The position numbers and the translations under genes were made by a program. A model generated the notes under the pieces. That model was given only the letters and a program-made list of their open reading frames with translations. It was not told the origin of the DNA and made no database searches. Shown one piece after another: positions 8,701-18,792 of a stretch of 49,192 nt of DNA. Numbering within the stretch: the stretch's first letter is position 1; the number at the start of each line of letters is the position of its first letter. This DNA comes from JAZLJD01 sp045617725 (GTDB lineage: Bacteria; Bacillota; Clostridia; Lachnospirales; Lachnospiraceae), in contig JAZLJD010000043.1 of the NCBI GenBank assembly GCA_045617725.1, forward strand, positions 1 to 49,192, written 5' to 3'.

Positions 8701-9342
8701 ATGGACAATATTATCATTATCGGTTTGGGCCCCTTTGGCAGCCATATGGCCCGTGAGCTTAAGAAAGAGGATTGCAACGTCCTCGCCATCGAAAAAAACG
8801 AAGTGCGTGCCAATAAGGCTACCGAGTTCCTGCGTGATATCCAGATTGCAGATGCGACGGATGAGGTATTTATCCGCTCCATCGGCGTTAGTAATTATGA
8901 CATGTGCGTAGTTGCCATTGACGATGATTTTCAGGCAGCCCTCGAGATTACGGTACTCTTAAAGGATTACGGTGCCAAATTCATTTTGGCGAGAGCCGAT
9001 TCCGAGGTACACAAGAAGCTGCTTTTACGAAACGGTGCGGACAAGGTCATATGTGCCGATCAGGAAATGGCGGAACGCCTTGCCTTTACCTATGCCTACG
9101 ACAATGTTTTCGATTATATAAGGCTGACCCCCGAATACGGCATCTATGAAATCGAAACGCCGCATTCCTGGTGTGGCCATACCCTCGCGGAAGCAATGAT
9201 ACGAAACAAGTACAATGTCTCCATCCTTGCGACCAAAAGAGATGATGTCATTTCACCGCTTCCGCCTGCGGATTATATGATGAACAAGGAAGACCGGCTC
9301 GTTGTTCTTTGCCATGAAAAGGATATGCGGGCATTGATTTAG
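8701..9342 (+). CDS. Potassium uptake regulatory subunit, TrkA/KtrA family
   Basis: 213 residues. The N-terminal RCK domain is a Rossmann fold with the GLGPFG nucleotide motif at residues 8-13, a strand ending AIEKNE and the acidic DATDE segment. The RCK C-terminal domain covers about residues 135-213. It forms the cytoplasmic gating ring of the TrkH/KtrB channel and senses ATP/ADP or NAD(H) in known members. It lies 16 bp after trkH. Confidence 0.92.
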   Translation: MDNIIIIGLGPFGSHMARELKKEDCNVLAIEKNEVRANKATEFLRDIQIADATDEVFIRSIGVSNYDMCVVAIDDDFQAALEITVLLKDYGAKFILARADSEVHKKLLLRNGADKVICADQEMAERLAFTYAYDNVFDYIRLTPEYGIYEIETPHSWCGHTLAEAMIRNKYNVSILATKRDDVISPLPPADYMMNKEDRLVVLCHEKDMRALI

Positions 9343-9353
9343 AAAAGGAATTT

Positions 9354-10544
9354 ATGCAAACCATGAAAGTGCTTTTTTATCGCTATGGAAATATCTGTGA
9401 GCCGGATATCATGGAGCAATTTGAGCGGTCCGGTCTTTCGGTTGATACAATCGAAACGGAAATTGAGGACAAGGATTTCACCGCCGCAAACCGCGTGGAT
9501 GCCGTATCGAAGAAGCTGGATGCAGACCGCTATCTGTTTGTTTTCAGCCTGAATTTCTTCCCGGACATTTCAAAAGTATGCAGCATTTACGGCATACGTT
9601 ACCTTACCTGGGTAGTCGACTCGCCGGTTCCGGAGCTGTTCTCTCAGGAGATTCAGAATTCCTGCAACCGCGTATTTCTCTTTGACAAAAAGCAATACGA
9701 GGACCTGCACGCCTACAACGAAGCGGGCATATTCCATCTCCCGCTTGGAACAAATGTGGAACGTTGGGACAAAGTCATCGCCGGAATAACCCCCGATGAC
9801 CGCCGCAAATATTCCGGGGATATCTCCTTTGTGGGCAGTCTCTATCTCGATAAGGACGCCTATCTTTCCATCCATGCTTCCGAGTACCTGCGCGGCTATG
9901 TGGACAGTCTCTATCTTGCCCAAAAGCAATTGCAGGGCTATAACCTCATCGAGAAAAGCTTAAATATCGATGTAATCACGGAGCTAAAGAGCAAGCTTCC
10001 GGGCAGCTTTGTCAAAAGTGAACACACCGTAATGGATATGGATGCGTACTGTGCGGCCCATCGGATTTTGGACATACACTTATCTTCCCTAGAACGCATT
10101 GAGCTTCTTAAAGCCCTGTCCCGGGAGTTTGACGTGAACCTCTTTACAAGAAGTGATACTACTGCGTTTAAGGATTGTCCCGGGCTCAAAACAAAGGGCG
10201 GTGTTATGACACTTACGGAAATGCCCAAAGTATTTCACTTAAGTAAGATTAATTTAAATATTACGATTCGTTCCATCGAGAAGGGTGCTTCCCTTCGGAT
10301 CTGGGATGTCATGGGATGCGGAGGCTTCCTGATCAGCAACTACCAGGAAGAACTGACGGAATACCTGACAGCCGGTGAGGACTATGATTATTATTCCGAT
10401 CCGGATGAACTGGTCGACAAGTGTGCTTTCTATCTAAAGCACGATTCGATTCGGGAGAGAATTGCACAAAACGGCTACGAGAAGACACGGAAGTATCACA
10501 CGTATGCCAATAGGATGCCGGAACTTATAAAAGTACTTCTGTAA
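9354..10544 (+). CDS. CgeB-like glycosyltransferase
   Basis: 396 residues. The N-terminal half matches the style of the DUF3880 region found in CgeB/Spore-maturation-type glycosyltransferases. The C-terminal part (about 295-390) resembles the Glyco_trans_1_2 domain, with RIWDVMGCGGFLISN and the closing helix with RERIAQNGYEKTRKYHTY. No signal peptide, so cytoplasmic. It is the last gene before a strong terminator, 11 bp after the trkA-like gene. The sugar acceptor is unknown; pilin or flagellin modification are both possible. The first ATG is used, but Met4 at 9363 is an alternative. Confidence 0.75.
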   Translation: MQTMKVLFYRYGNICEPDIMEQFERSGLSVDTIETEIEDKDFTAANRVDAVSKKLDADRYLFVFSLNFFPDISKVCSIYGIRYLTWVVDSPVPELFSQEIQNSCNRVFLFDKKQYEDLHAYNEAGIFHLPLGTNVERWDKVIAGITPDDRRKYSGDISFVGSLYLDKDAYLSIHASEYLRGYVDSLYLAQKQLQGYNLIEKSLNIDVITELKSKLPGSFVKSEHTVMDMDAYCAAHRILDIHLSSLERIELLKALSREFDVNLFTRSDTTAFKDCPGLKTKGGVMTLTEMPKVFHLSKINLNITIRSIEKGASLRIWDVMGCGGFLISNYQEELTEYLTAGEDYDYYSDPDELVDKCAFYLKHDSIRERIAQNGYEKTRKYHTYANRMPELIKVLL

Positions 10545-10570
10545 ATAACTGTAAATACAGCAAATAAACA

Positions 10571-10605
10571 GGGGCCTGAGGAATTTCCTCAGGCCCCTTC
10601 ATTTT
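10571..10605. terminator. Bidirectional intrinsic terminator
   Basis: An 11-bp perfect GC-rich stem (10571-10581 with 10587-10597), a 5-nt loop, and T-rich sequence on both sides. It separates the convergent glycosyltransferase gene and rpoC. Confidence 0.92.
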
Positions 10606-10628
10606 ACAATGATACTTTGGGTTGATTA

Positions 10629-13600
10629 TTAGATTTCAGGTGAATCTTCATCAAGCTCATCATCAGCTGCTTCCGCTTCGAATTCAGCCTCTTCAGCTTC
10701 TACATCAAGCTCATCATCGTCGATATCTGCATCTATGGTGTCCTCATTATCAAGTTCATCCACAACATCCGTTTCTACTTTCGCAGTTTGGAAAAGTAAG
10801 TCATCCGTTGAAAGTCTGACATCACGATAACGTTTCATACCGGTACCTGCAGGAATCAGCTTACCGATGATAACGTTCTCTTTCAGACCGATCAAAGGAT
10901 CGTTCTTACCCTTAATAGCTGCTTCCGTAAGAACCTTGGTGGTCTCCTGGAAGGATGCAGCGGAAAGGAAGGAATCCGTAGCAAGAGCTGCCTTGGTGAT
11001 ACCAAGAATGATATCCTTGGCCTCTGCAGGCTCCTTGCCCTCGGCAATCATACGAGCATTGATTTCTTCAAGCTCAAGTCTGTCAACCAGTGTGCCGGGA
11101 AGAATATCGGTATCACCGCTCTCTTCCACTCTCTGCTTCTTAAGCATCTGACGAACGATAACTTCGATGTGCTTATCGGCAATATCAACACCCTGCAGAC
11201 GATATACTTTCTGAACTTCACGAAGCATGTAGTCCTGAACAGCGCCAATCTTCTTAATCTCAAGTAAGTCATGAGGATAGATAGCACCTTCGATTAACTC
11301 ATCTCCGACTTCAACTCTTGCGCCATCCTCTACACGGATACGTGAACCGTAAGGAATCGTGTAAACCTTCTCATCGGTTCCGTCTGTGATGATAATCTGA
11401 CGTTTCTCACTGGTCTCGCGAATGGTAACCGTACCACCGATTTCAGCAAGTACTGTACTCTTCTTGGGCTTACGTGCTTCGAAAAGTTCCTCGACACGGG
11501 GAAGACCCTGAGTAATATCATCACCGGCAACACCACCGGTATGGAAAGTACGCATGGTAAGCTGGGTACCGGGCTCACCGATAGACTGAGCAGCAATAAT
11601 ACCAACTGCCTCACCTACCTGAACAGCCTCGCCGGTAGCCATATTGGCACCGTAGCACTTAGCACAGATACCCTTCTTGCAACGGCAGGTAAGTGCGGTA
11701 CGAATCTTGATGGAAGAAGTAACTTCATCAATCGGAGCGCCACTTGCATCTACGCCGATGCTTAATATCTTTTTGGCTCTGGAAGGTGTAATCATATGAT
11801 TCTTCTTAACGATTACATTGCCATCCTTATCGTAAATCGTTTCACAGGTGAATCGACCCGTAATACGATCCTTCAGACCTTCAACCGTAGCCTTACCGTC
11901 TCTGAATGCCCTTACTTCGATACCGGGGATTTCGTCCCAGCCTTCGCAGCAATCGGTCTCACGTACAATAAGTTCCTGACATACGTCAACCATTCGACGG
12001 GTAAGGTAACCGGAGTCTGCGGTACGAAGTGCGGTATCGGAAAGACCTTTACGAGCACCATGTGCGGACATGAAGTATTCCAGTACGTCCAGACCTTCAC
12101 GGAAGTTTGACTTAATGGGCAACTCGATTGCACGACCGGTAGTATCAGCCATAAGTCCACGCATACCTGCCAGCTGCTTAATCTGCTGGTTGGAACCACG
12201 GGCACCGGAATCGGCCATCATGTAAATGTTATTGTACTTATCAAGTCCCTTAAGAAGCTTGTCGGTTAAGCGATCATCAATCTCTCTCCAGGTCTCAATA
12301 ACTGCTTTATAACGCTCTTCCTCGGTCATAAGACCACGACGGTAGTTCTTGGTAATTCTGTCTACAGTCTGCTGTGCTTCGTCAAGCAGTTCTGCCTTCT
12401 CCTTAGGAACGGTCATATCGGAAATGGAAACCGTCATGGCTGCACGGGTAGAATACTTGTAACCCATAGCCTTGATTGCATCCAATACTTCAGCGGTCTT
12501 GGTAGCACCGTGGGTATTGATTACTTTCTCGAGAATCTGCTTCAACTGCTTCTTTCCTACATGGAAATCAGCCTCAAGAAGGAGAAGATTCTCCTTGGTA
12601 TCTCTATCTACATATCCCAAATCCTGAGGAAGGATTTCGTTAAAGATTAAGCGGCCAAGGGTAGCCTGAATAATACCGGAAACCTCATTGCCATCTGCAT
12701 CCTTAACGGTACGTTTAACAAAAATGTACTGATGAAGAGTAATCTCGCCATTCTCATAAGCAAGGATTGCTTCATTCATGGAGTAATAGTAGCGACCCAG
12801 AATATCTGCAAAGGTACAGGTAACTACACGGCCACGCTCAGCATCTACACATACCTTAATCATGGTATCTGCTTCCAGAGCAGTATCCTTAAGAGCTTTC
12901 TTAGAGCCAAGGGCAGCTGCCTTCTTGCTCTGATACTCCTGATAAGCTGCAGTAGCTTCCTCAATGCTTGCGTATTCGGCAACTACCTTTGAAGCCTTCT
13001 CAGCATCATTCGAGAAGTCAACATACTTGTGCATCGTCAGGTAGTAAATACCAAGAACCATATCCTGAGAAGGAACGGCTACAGGGCCACCATCGGAAGG
13101 CTTCAGCAGGTTGTTCGGTGAAAGCAGAAGGAAACGGCACTCTGCCTGAGCCTCTACGGACAAAGGAAGATGCACAGCCATCTGGTCACCATCGAAATCG
13201 GCATTGAACGCGGTACATACAAGGGGATGAAGCTTAATTGCTTTACCTTCTACAAGGATGGGTTCAAATGCCTGAATACCTAATCTATGAAGTGTAGGTG
13301 CACGGTTCAGCATAACGGGATGCTCGCCGATAACCTCCTCCAAAACGTCCCAAACCTGGTTGTCCAGTTTCTCAACCAGTTTTTTAGCATGCTTGATGTT
13401 CTGGGAAATTCCCTGTGCAACAAGCTCCTTCATAACGAACGGTTTGAATAACTCGATTGCCATCTCCTTGGGAAGACCGCACTGATAAATCTTCAGTTCG
13501 GGGCCAACAACAATAACGGAACGGCCGGAGTAGTCAACACGCTTACCAAGTAAGTTCTGACGGAAACGTCCGGACTTACCTTTCAGCATATCGGAAAGGG

Positions 13601-14588
13601 ACTTAAGTGCACGGTTGCCGGGTCCGGTTACGGGACGTCCGCGACGACCGTTATCGATTAATGCGTCAACAGCTTCCTGAAGCATACGCTTCTCGTTACG
13701 AACGATGATATCGGGAGCTCCCAAATCAAGAAGTCTGTTCAGACGATTATTACGGTTAATAATTCTACGATATAAATCATTTAAGTCGGAGGTTGCGAAA
13801 CGACCACCTTCGAGCTGTACCATAGGACGAAGATCGGGAGGAATTACGGGAATTACATCCAGAATCATCCATTCGGGCTTATTGCCGGAATTGTGGAATG
13901 CTTCCACAACTTCCAGTCTCTTAATGATTTTAGCTCGTTTTTGGCCCTTGGTGGATTCGTTCTTAAGTTCAGTCTGTAACTCCTCAAGATCGGCATCAAG
14001 ATCAATGTTATGAAGCAATTCCTTGATGGCCTCAGCACCCATACCTACACGGAATGCGGTGCCCCATTTCTCACGGGCATCCTGATACTCACGCTCGGAA
14101 AGAACCTGCTTGAAATCAAGATCGGTCTCACCGGGATCCAATACGATATATGCTGCAAAATATAATACTTTCTCAAGTACTCTCGGGGTAAGGTCCAGAA
14201 TAAGACCCATTCTGCTGGGAATACCCTTGAAATACCAGATATGGCAAACAGGAGCAGCAAGCTCAATGCTACCCATACGCTCACGACGAACATTGGCCTT
14301 TGTAACCTCAACGCCGCATCGATCACAGATTACGCCCTTATAGCGAATCTTCTTAAACTTACCACAGTGACACTCCCAGTCCTTCTGCGGTCCGAAAATC
14401 TTCTCGCAGAAAAGACCGTCCTTCTCAGGCTTCAGGGTTCTGTAGTTAATTGTTTCAGGTTTCGTTACCTCGCCACGTGACCATTCACGAATCTTCTCAG
14501 GGGACGCAAGTCCGATGCTGATGGAATCGAAGGTTATGGGCTGATAGGTATCTTCGCTGTTTTCTAATGCTACTGCTTGTTCAGACAT
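10629..14588 (-). CDS. rpoC: DNA-directed RNA polymerase subunit beta'
   Basis: 1319 residues, the usual length for a Firmicutes beta' subunit. The N-terminal zinc site has Cys73, Cys75, Cys88 and Cys91. The catalytic NADFDGD motif has Asp464, Asp466 and Asp468, which hold the active-site Mg2+. The second zinc cluster (CRCKKGICAKC) and the bridge-helix/trigger-loop region are present. The C-terminus is a very acidic tail of about 40 residues. It lies 41 bp after rpoB on the same transcript and ends at the shared terminator. Confidence 0.98.
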   Translation of the reverse strand: MSEQAVALENSEDTYQPITFDSISIGLASPEKIREWSRGEVTKPETINYRTLKPEKDGLFCEKIFGPQKDWECHCGKFKKIRYKGVICDRCGVEVTKANVRRERMGSIELAAPVCHIWYFKGIPSRMGLILDLTPRVLEKVLYFAAYIVLDPGETDLDFKQVLSEREYQDAREKWGTAFRVGMGAEAIKELLHNIDLDADLEELQTELKNESTKGQKRAKIIKRLEVVEAFHNSGNKPEWMILDVIPVIPPDLRPMVQLEGGRFATSDLNDLYRRIINRNNRLNRLLDLGAPDIIVRNEKRMLQEAVDALIDNGRRGRPVTGPGNRALKSLSDMLKGKSGRFRQNLLGKRVDYSGRSVIVVGPELKIYQCGLPKEMAIELFKPFVMKELVAQGISQNIKHAKKLVEKLDNQVWDVLEEVIGEHPVMLNRAPTLHRLGIQAFEPILVEGKAIKLHPLVCTAFNADFDGDQMAVHLPLSVEAQAECRFLLLSPNNLLKPSDGGPVAVPSQDMVLGIYYLTMHKYVDFSNDAEKASKVVAEYASIEEATAAYQEYQSKKAAALGSKKALKDTALEADTMIKVCVDAERGRVVTCTFADILGRYYYSMNEAILAYENGEITLHQYIFVKRTVKDADGNEVSGIIQATLGRLIFNEILPQDLGYVDRDTKENLLLLEADFHVGKKQLKQILEKVINTHGATKTAEVLDAIKAMGYKYSTRAAMTVSISDMTVPKEKAELLDEAQQTVDRITKNYRRGLMTEEERYKAVIETWREIDDRLTDKLLKGLDKYNNIYMMADSGARGSNQQIKQLAGMRGLMADTTGRAIELPIKSNFREGLDVLEYFMSAHGARKGLSDTALRTADSGYLTRRMVDVCQELIVRETDCCEGWDEIPGIEVRAFRDGKATVEGLKDRITGRFTCETIYDKDGNVIVKKNHMITPSRAKKILSIGVDASGAPIDEVTSSIKIRTALTCRCKKGICAKCYGANMATGEAVQVGEAVGIIAAQSIGEPGTQLTMRTFHTGGVAGDDITQGLPRVEELFEARKPKKSTVLAEIGGTVTIRETSEKRQIIITDGTDEKVYTIPYGSRIRVEDGARVEVGDELIEGAIYPHDLLEIKKIGAVQDYMLREVQKVYRLQGVDIADKHIEVIVRQMLKKQRVEESGDTDILPGTLVDRLELEEINARMIAEGKEPAEAKDIILGITKAALATDSFLSAASFQETTKVLTEAAIKGKNDPLIGLKENVIIGKLIPAGTGMKRYRDVRLSTDDLLFQTAKVETDVVDELDNEDTIDADIDDDELDVEAEEAEFEAEAADDELDEDSPEI

Positions 14589-14629
14589 TTATAGCACTCC
14601 TTCCAAAAGGTCCTAGCCTTGTATTTGTA

Positions 14630-17600
14630 TTACTCAAGATTGTCTCCGGTGTAGTCATCATCAACGTAATCGTCTTCGAGAACTTCCTCACCGAATTCAT
14701 CGTCTTCTGCTTCAACTAACTCTCCGTCTTCGCTGAATTCCTGTGCCTGATAGCCCATAGCGCCCAATGCTTCCTTGTCATAAGCGCCGTAGTTATTACG
14801 CTTATCACCTTCTACATCAGACATACGAAGATCGCTGTCGCTGTATTCAATGGACTCCTTAATCTCAACTTCGTTATGATCTTCGTCATAAACCTTAATG
14901 TCGAGACACAGAGACTGTAATTCTTTCAGTAATACCTTGAAGGACTCGGGAATTCCAGGCTCCGGAATATTCTTGCCCTTGATAATTGCTTCGTAGGTTT
15001 TAACACGTCCGATTACATCATCCGACTTCACGGTCAGGATTTCCTGAAGGGTATAGGATGCACCGTAAGCCTCGAGAGCCCAAACTTCCATCTCTCCGAA
15101 ACGCTGGCCACCGAACTGTGCCTTACCACCTAAAGGCTGCTGCGTTACTAAGGAGTACGGTCCTGTAGAACGAGCATGAATCTTATCATCAACAAGGTGA
15201 TGAAGTTTTAAGTAATGCATGTGACCGATTGTAACCGGGCCATCGAAATATTCACCGGTACGACCGTCACGCAGGCGAACCTTACCATCGCGGGAAATGG
15301 GAACACCCTTCCAAAGTTCACGATGATCACGATTCTCTGACAGATACTGAAGTACCTCAGGAAGTAATTCTTCTTTATGCTTAGCTTCGAAGTCTTCCCA
15401 GGACATATTAACGTAATCATTAGCCAGATCCAGGGTATCCATGATGTCATTCTCATTGGCACCATCGAATACAGGGGTAGCTACATTAAAGCCGAGTGCC
15501 TTGGCAGCAAGAGAAAGGTGAATCTCAAGCACCTGACCGATATTCATACGGGAAGGTACACCCAAAGGATTCAAAACGATATCCAAAGGACGGCCGTTCG
15601 GCAGGTAAGGCATATCTTCAACAGGAAGCACGCGGGAAACAACACCCTTATTACCGTGACGACCTGCCATCTTGTCGCCGACAGAAATCTTACGCTTCTG
15701 AGCGATGTAGATGCGAACTGCCTGATTTACTCCGGGTGCAAGCTCGGTGTCACCATTGGCTCTTGAGAATACCTTGGCATCTACGATAACACCATACTCA
15801 CCATGAGGAACCTTCAAAGAGGTATCACGTACTTCACGTGCTTTTTCGCCGAAGATTGCACGAAGCAGTCTTTCTTCGGGAGTAAGCTCGGTCTCACCCT
15901 TAGGGGTAACCTTGCCAACAAGAATGTCGCCGGCTCTTACTTCAGCGCCGATACGGATAATACCACGCTCATCCAGATCCTTAAGAGCATCTTCACCAAC
16001 ACCGGGAACATCACGGGTAATCTCTTCAGGTCCTAATTTCGTATCACGGGCTTCTGTCTCGTATTCTTCAATATGTACAGAAGTGTAAACATCTTCTTTA
16101 ACGAGGCGTTCTGAAAGAAGAACAGCATCCTCGTAGTTGTAACCTTCCCAGGTCATGAAACCGATCAGAGGGTTCTTACCAAGTGCAAGCTCGCCTTCGG
16201 AAGTGGAAGGACCATCGGCAATAACCTGACCCTGGGCAACACGATCGCCACGGAATACGATGGGCTTCTGGTTATAGCAGTTCGACTGGTTGCTTCGAAC
16301 GAACTTGGAAAGACGATACTCCATCTCCTCACCGTCATCTGCTTTGATACGGATCAGCTTGGAAGATACATAGGTTACGGTACCGGTCTTACGTGCAACT
16401 ACACATACACCGGAGTCTACAGCGGTCTTGGGTTCCATACCGGTTCCTACTACGGGAGCCTCGGTAAAGAGAAGAGGAACGGCCTGACGCTGCATGTTGG
16501 ATCCCATCAGTGCACGGTTCGCATCATCATTCTGAAGAAAAGGAATGAGTGCGGTAGCTACAGAGAATACCATACGAGGGGATACATCCATGTAATCGAA
16601 CATCGTCTTGGGATACTCCTGGGTCTCCTCACGATAACGACCGGACACGTTGTTTTTAACGAAATGTCCTTCTGCATCGAGCTGAGCAGATGCCTGTGCT
16701 ACATGGTAATTGTCCTCTTCGTCAGCGGTCATATAAACTACTTCTTCCGTTACGACGGGGTTCTCGGGATCGGAGTGGTCAATCTTACGATAAGGAGCCT
16801 CTACGAAACCGTATTCGTTAATTCTTGCATAGGATGCAAGAGAGTTGATAAGTCCGATGTTAGGACCTTCGGGAGTCTCAATAGGACACATTCTTCCGTA
16901 ATGGGAGTAGTGAACATCTCGAACCTCGAATCCGGCACGGTCACGAGACAAACCGCCGGGTCCCAATGCGGAAAGACGACGCTTATGAGTAAGCTCGCCC
17001 AGAGGATTATTCTGATCCATGAACTGAGACAGCTGGGAGGAACCGAAGAATTCCTTAATAGCTGCCTGAACAGGCTTAATGTTGATTAATGCCTGCGGTG
17101 TAACATCCTCAGAATCATGTGTGGTCATACGCTCACGTACCACACGCTCCATTCTGGAAAGACCGATACGGTACTGGTTCTGAAGTAATTCACCTACGGC
17201 ACGGATACGACGATTGCCCAAATGGTCAATGTCATCGCTGTTACCGATGCCATACTCAAGGTGCATATTATAGTTGATGGAAGCAAACATATCCTCTTTG
17301 GTAATGTGCTTCGGAACTAATTCATGGTTATTACGCTTAATTGCTTCAGCAAGAGCAACGGGATCTCCGCCGAATTCACTGATTAAGCTCTTTAATACGG
17401 GATAGTATACAAGGGGTTCTCTGTCAAGGATGCCTAATTCCTTCGGATCGCAGTCTACATAGGCACGGATGTCTACCATAAGGTTGGAAAGGACTTTCTC
17501 CTCTTTAACCTCGGTCTGAATCCATACAAAAGGTACAGCTGCGTTCTGAATACGATCAGCCAGCTCAACACTTACTTTTGTGCCTTTCTCAGCCAGGATT

Positions 17601-18547
17601 TCGCCGGTGTTAACATCCACTACATCCTGAGCCAGAATCTGGTTACGAATACGATTGCGAAGTAATAACTTCTTATTATATTTGTAACGTCCTACCTTGG
17701 CCAAATCGTAACGACGAGGGTCAAAGAACATTGCATTTACAAGATTCTCAGCACTCTCCAGGGAGAACGGCTCACCGGGACGAATCTTGCTGTACAATTC
17801 CTTAAGGCCATCCTCGTAGCAGCCTTCGGGATTTCTCTCCGTAATGGAGGAATCCTTCTGCAGGGAAGCTTCAATCTTGATTTCGGAGCCAAAAAGCTCA
17901 CGAATCTCGTCATTAGTACCAAGTCCCATCGCACGCAAAAATACCGTAATAGGGACCTTACGTGTACGGTCGACTCTTACGTAGAATACGTCATTGGCAT
18001 CTGTTTCATACTCAAGCCATGCACCACGGTTCGGGATAACCTGAGAAGAGAACAGTTTCTTGTGACGATATTTATCTTCTTCAATCGTGAAATATATACC
18101 GGGAGAGCGGACTAACTGGCTGACGATAACACGCTCAGCACCATTGATAACAAAGGTACCGGTCTCAGTCATCAGCGGGAAATTGCCCATAAAAATTTCA
18201 TGCTCGGTAAACTCATCGTCTACATCCTTATTATAAAGACGCACTTTGAGTTTGAGCGGTGCTTCATAGGTAAGATCTCTTTCCTTACACTCCTCGATGG
18301 TGTGCTTGATTTCGTCCTTGGCAAGCGTATAGCCGACAAGTTCCATGCTCAAGTGTCCACTGTGATCGGAAATAGGAGAAATATCATCCAAAGCTTCCTG
18401 AAGGCCTTCAGCCAGGAACCAGTCATAGGAATCCTTCTGAACCTCAATCAGATTGGGCATCTCCAAAACTTCTTTTTGTCGTGAATAACTCATACGCATG
18501 CTCTTGCCAGCGGCAGTCGGACGTATTCTGTGTTTTTCCATTGACAT
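14630..18547 (-). CDS. rpoB: DNA-directed RNA polymerase subunit beta
   Basis: 1305 residues with all beta-subunit blocks. In the rifampicin region Asp511, His521 and Ser526 (E. coli 516, 526, 531) are wild type, so the sequence predicts sensitivity at these sites. The C-terminus carries an acidic tail. Two starts are possible, at 18547 and two codons later at 18541. GGGGTG upstream fits the second with an 8-nt gap. The gene has its own sigma-A promoter downstream of a terminator that follows rplL. Confidence 0.98.
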   Translation of the reverse strand: MSMEKHRIRPTAAGKSMRMSYSRQKEVLEMPNLIEVQKDSYDWFLAEGLQEALDDISPISDHSGHLSMELVGYTLAKDEIKHTIEECKERDLTYEAPLKLKVRLYNKDVDDEFTEHEIFMGNFPLMTETGTFVINGAERVIVSQLVRSPGIYFTIEEDKYRHKKLFSSQVIPNRGAWLEYETDANDVFYVRVDRTRKVPITVFLRAMGLGTNDEIRELFGSEIKIEASLQKDSSITERNPEGCYEDGLKELYSKIRPGEPFSLESAENLVNAMFFDPRRYDLAKVGRYKYNKKLLLRNRIRNQILAQDVVDVNTGEILAEKGTKVSVELADRIQNAAVPFVWIQTEVKEEKVLSNLMVDIRAYVDCDPKELGILDREPLVYYPVLKSLISEFGGDPVALAEAIKRNNHELVPKHITKEDMFASINYNMHLEYGIGNSDDIDHLGNRRIRAVGELLQNQYRIGLSRMERVVRERMTTHDSEDVTPQALINIKPVQAAIKEFFGSSQLSQFMDQNNPLGELTHKRRLSALGPGGLSRDRAGFEVRDVHYSHYGRMCPIETPEGPNIGLINSLASYARINEYGFVEAPYRKIDHSDPENPVVTEEVVYMTADEEDNYHVAQASAQLDAEGHFVKNNVSGRYREETQEYPKTMFDYMDVSPRMVFSVATALIPFLQNDDANRALMGSNMQRQAVPLLFTEAPVVGTGMEPKTAVDSGVCVVARKTGTVTYVSSKLIRIKADDGEEMEYRLSKFVRSNQSNCYNQKPIVFRGDRVAQGQVIADGPSTSEGELALGKNPLIGFMTWEGYNYEDAVLLSERLVKEDVYTSVHIEEYETEARDTKLGPEEITRDVPGVGEDALKDLDERGIIRIGAEVRAGDILVGKVTPKGETELTPEERLLRAIFGEKAREVRDTSLKVPHGEYGVIVDAKVFSRANGDTELAPGVNQAVRIYIAQKRKISVGDKMAGRHGNKGVVSRVLPVEDMPYLPNGRPLDIVLNPLGVPSRMNIGQVLEIHLSLAAKALGFNVATPVFDGANENDIMDTLDLANDYVNMSWEDFEAKHKEELLPEVLQYLSENRDHRELWKGVPISRDGKVRLRDGRTGEYFDGPVTIGHMHYLKLHHLVDDKIHARSTGPYSLVTQQPLGGKAQFGGQRFGEMEVWALEAYGASYTLQEILTVKSDDVIGRVKTYEAIIKGKNIPEPGIPESFKVLLKELQSLCLDIKVYDEDHNEVEIKESIEYSDSDLRMSDVEGDKRNNYGAYDKEALGAMGYQAQEFSEDGELVEAEDDEFGEEVLEDDYVDDDYTGDNLE

Positions 18548-18634
18548 TACACCCCGTTCTTTATATTATGCGTCCCATCATGGGGAGAAAAAGCACGCAA
18601 AAATAGCCTACCTCACCACAATAGTGCACTCTAA

Positions 18635-18663
18635 ATGATACCACAAGGATTTTTTAAGGTCAA
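18635..18663 (-). promoter_or_regulatory. Sigma-A promoter of rpoBC
   Basis: On the minus strand TTGACC (18663-18658), 17-nt spacer, TATCAT (18640-18635). It gives a 5' UTR of about 80 nt before rpoB and follows the rplL terminator. Confidence 0.8.
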
Positions 18664-18744
18664 GAAAAACTTTCTGAATTTTTAGAAAAAGAATATTGAT
18701 GTGTTTTGATATAACAGAACTGCTATATTATGTGATATTTATGG

Positions 18745-18775
18745 AAAAAGCCGCAGGCGATTGCTCGCCCACGGC
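18745..18775 (-). terminator. Intrinsic terminator after rplL
   Basis: A 10-bp stem with two G-T pairs (18766-18775 with 18750-18759), a 6-nt loop and a five-T run at 18749-18745 on the minus strand. It should end or attenuate rplJL transcripts before rpoB. Confidence 0.8.
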
Positions 18776-18792
18776 CGACCACTTCATTTAAA

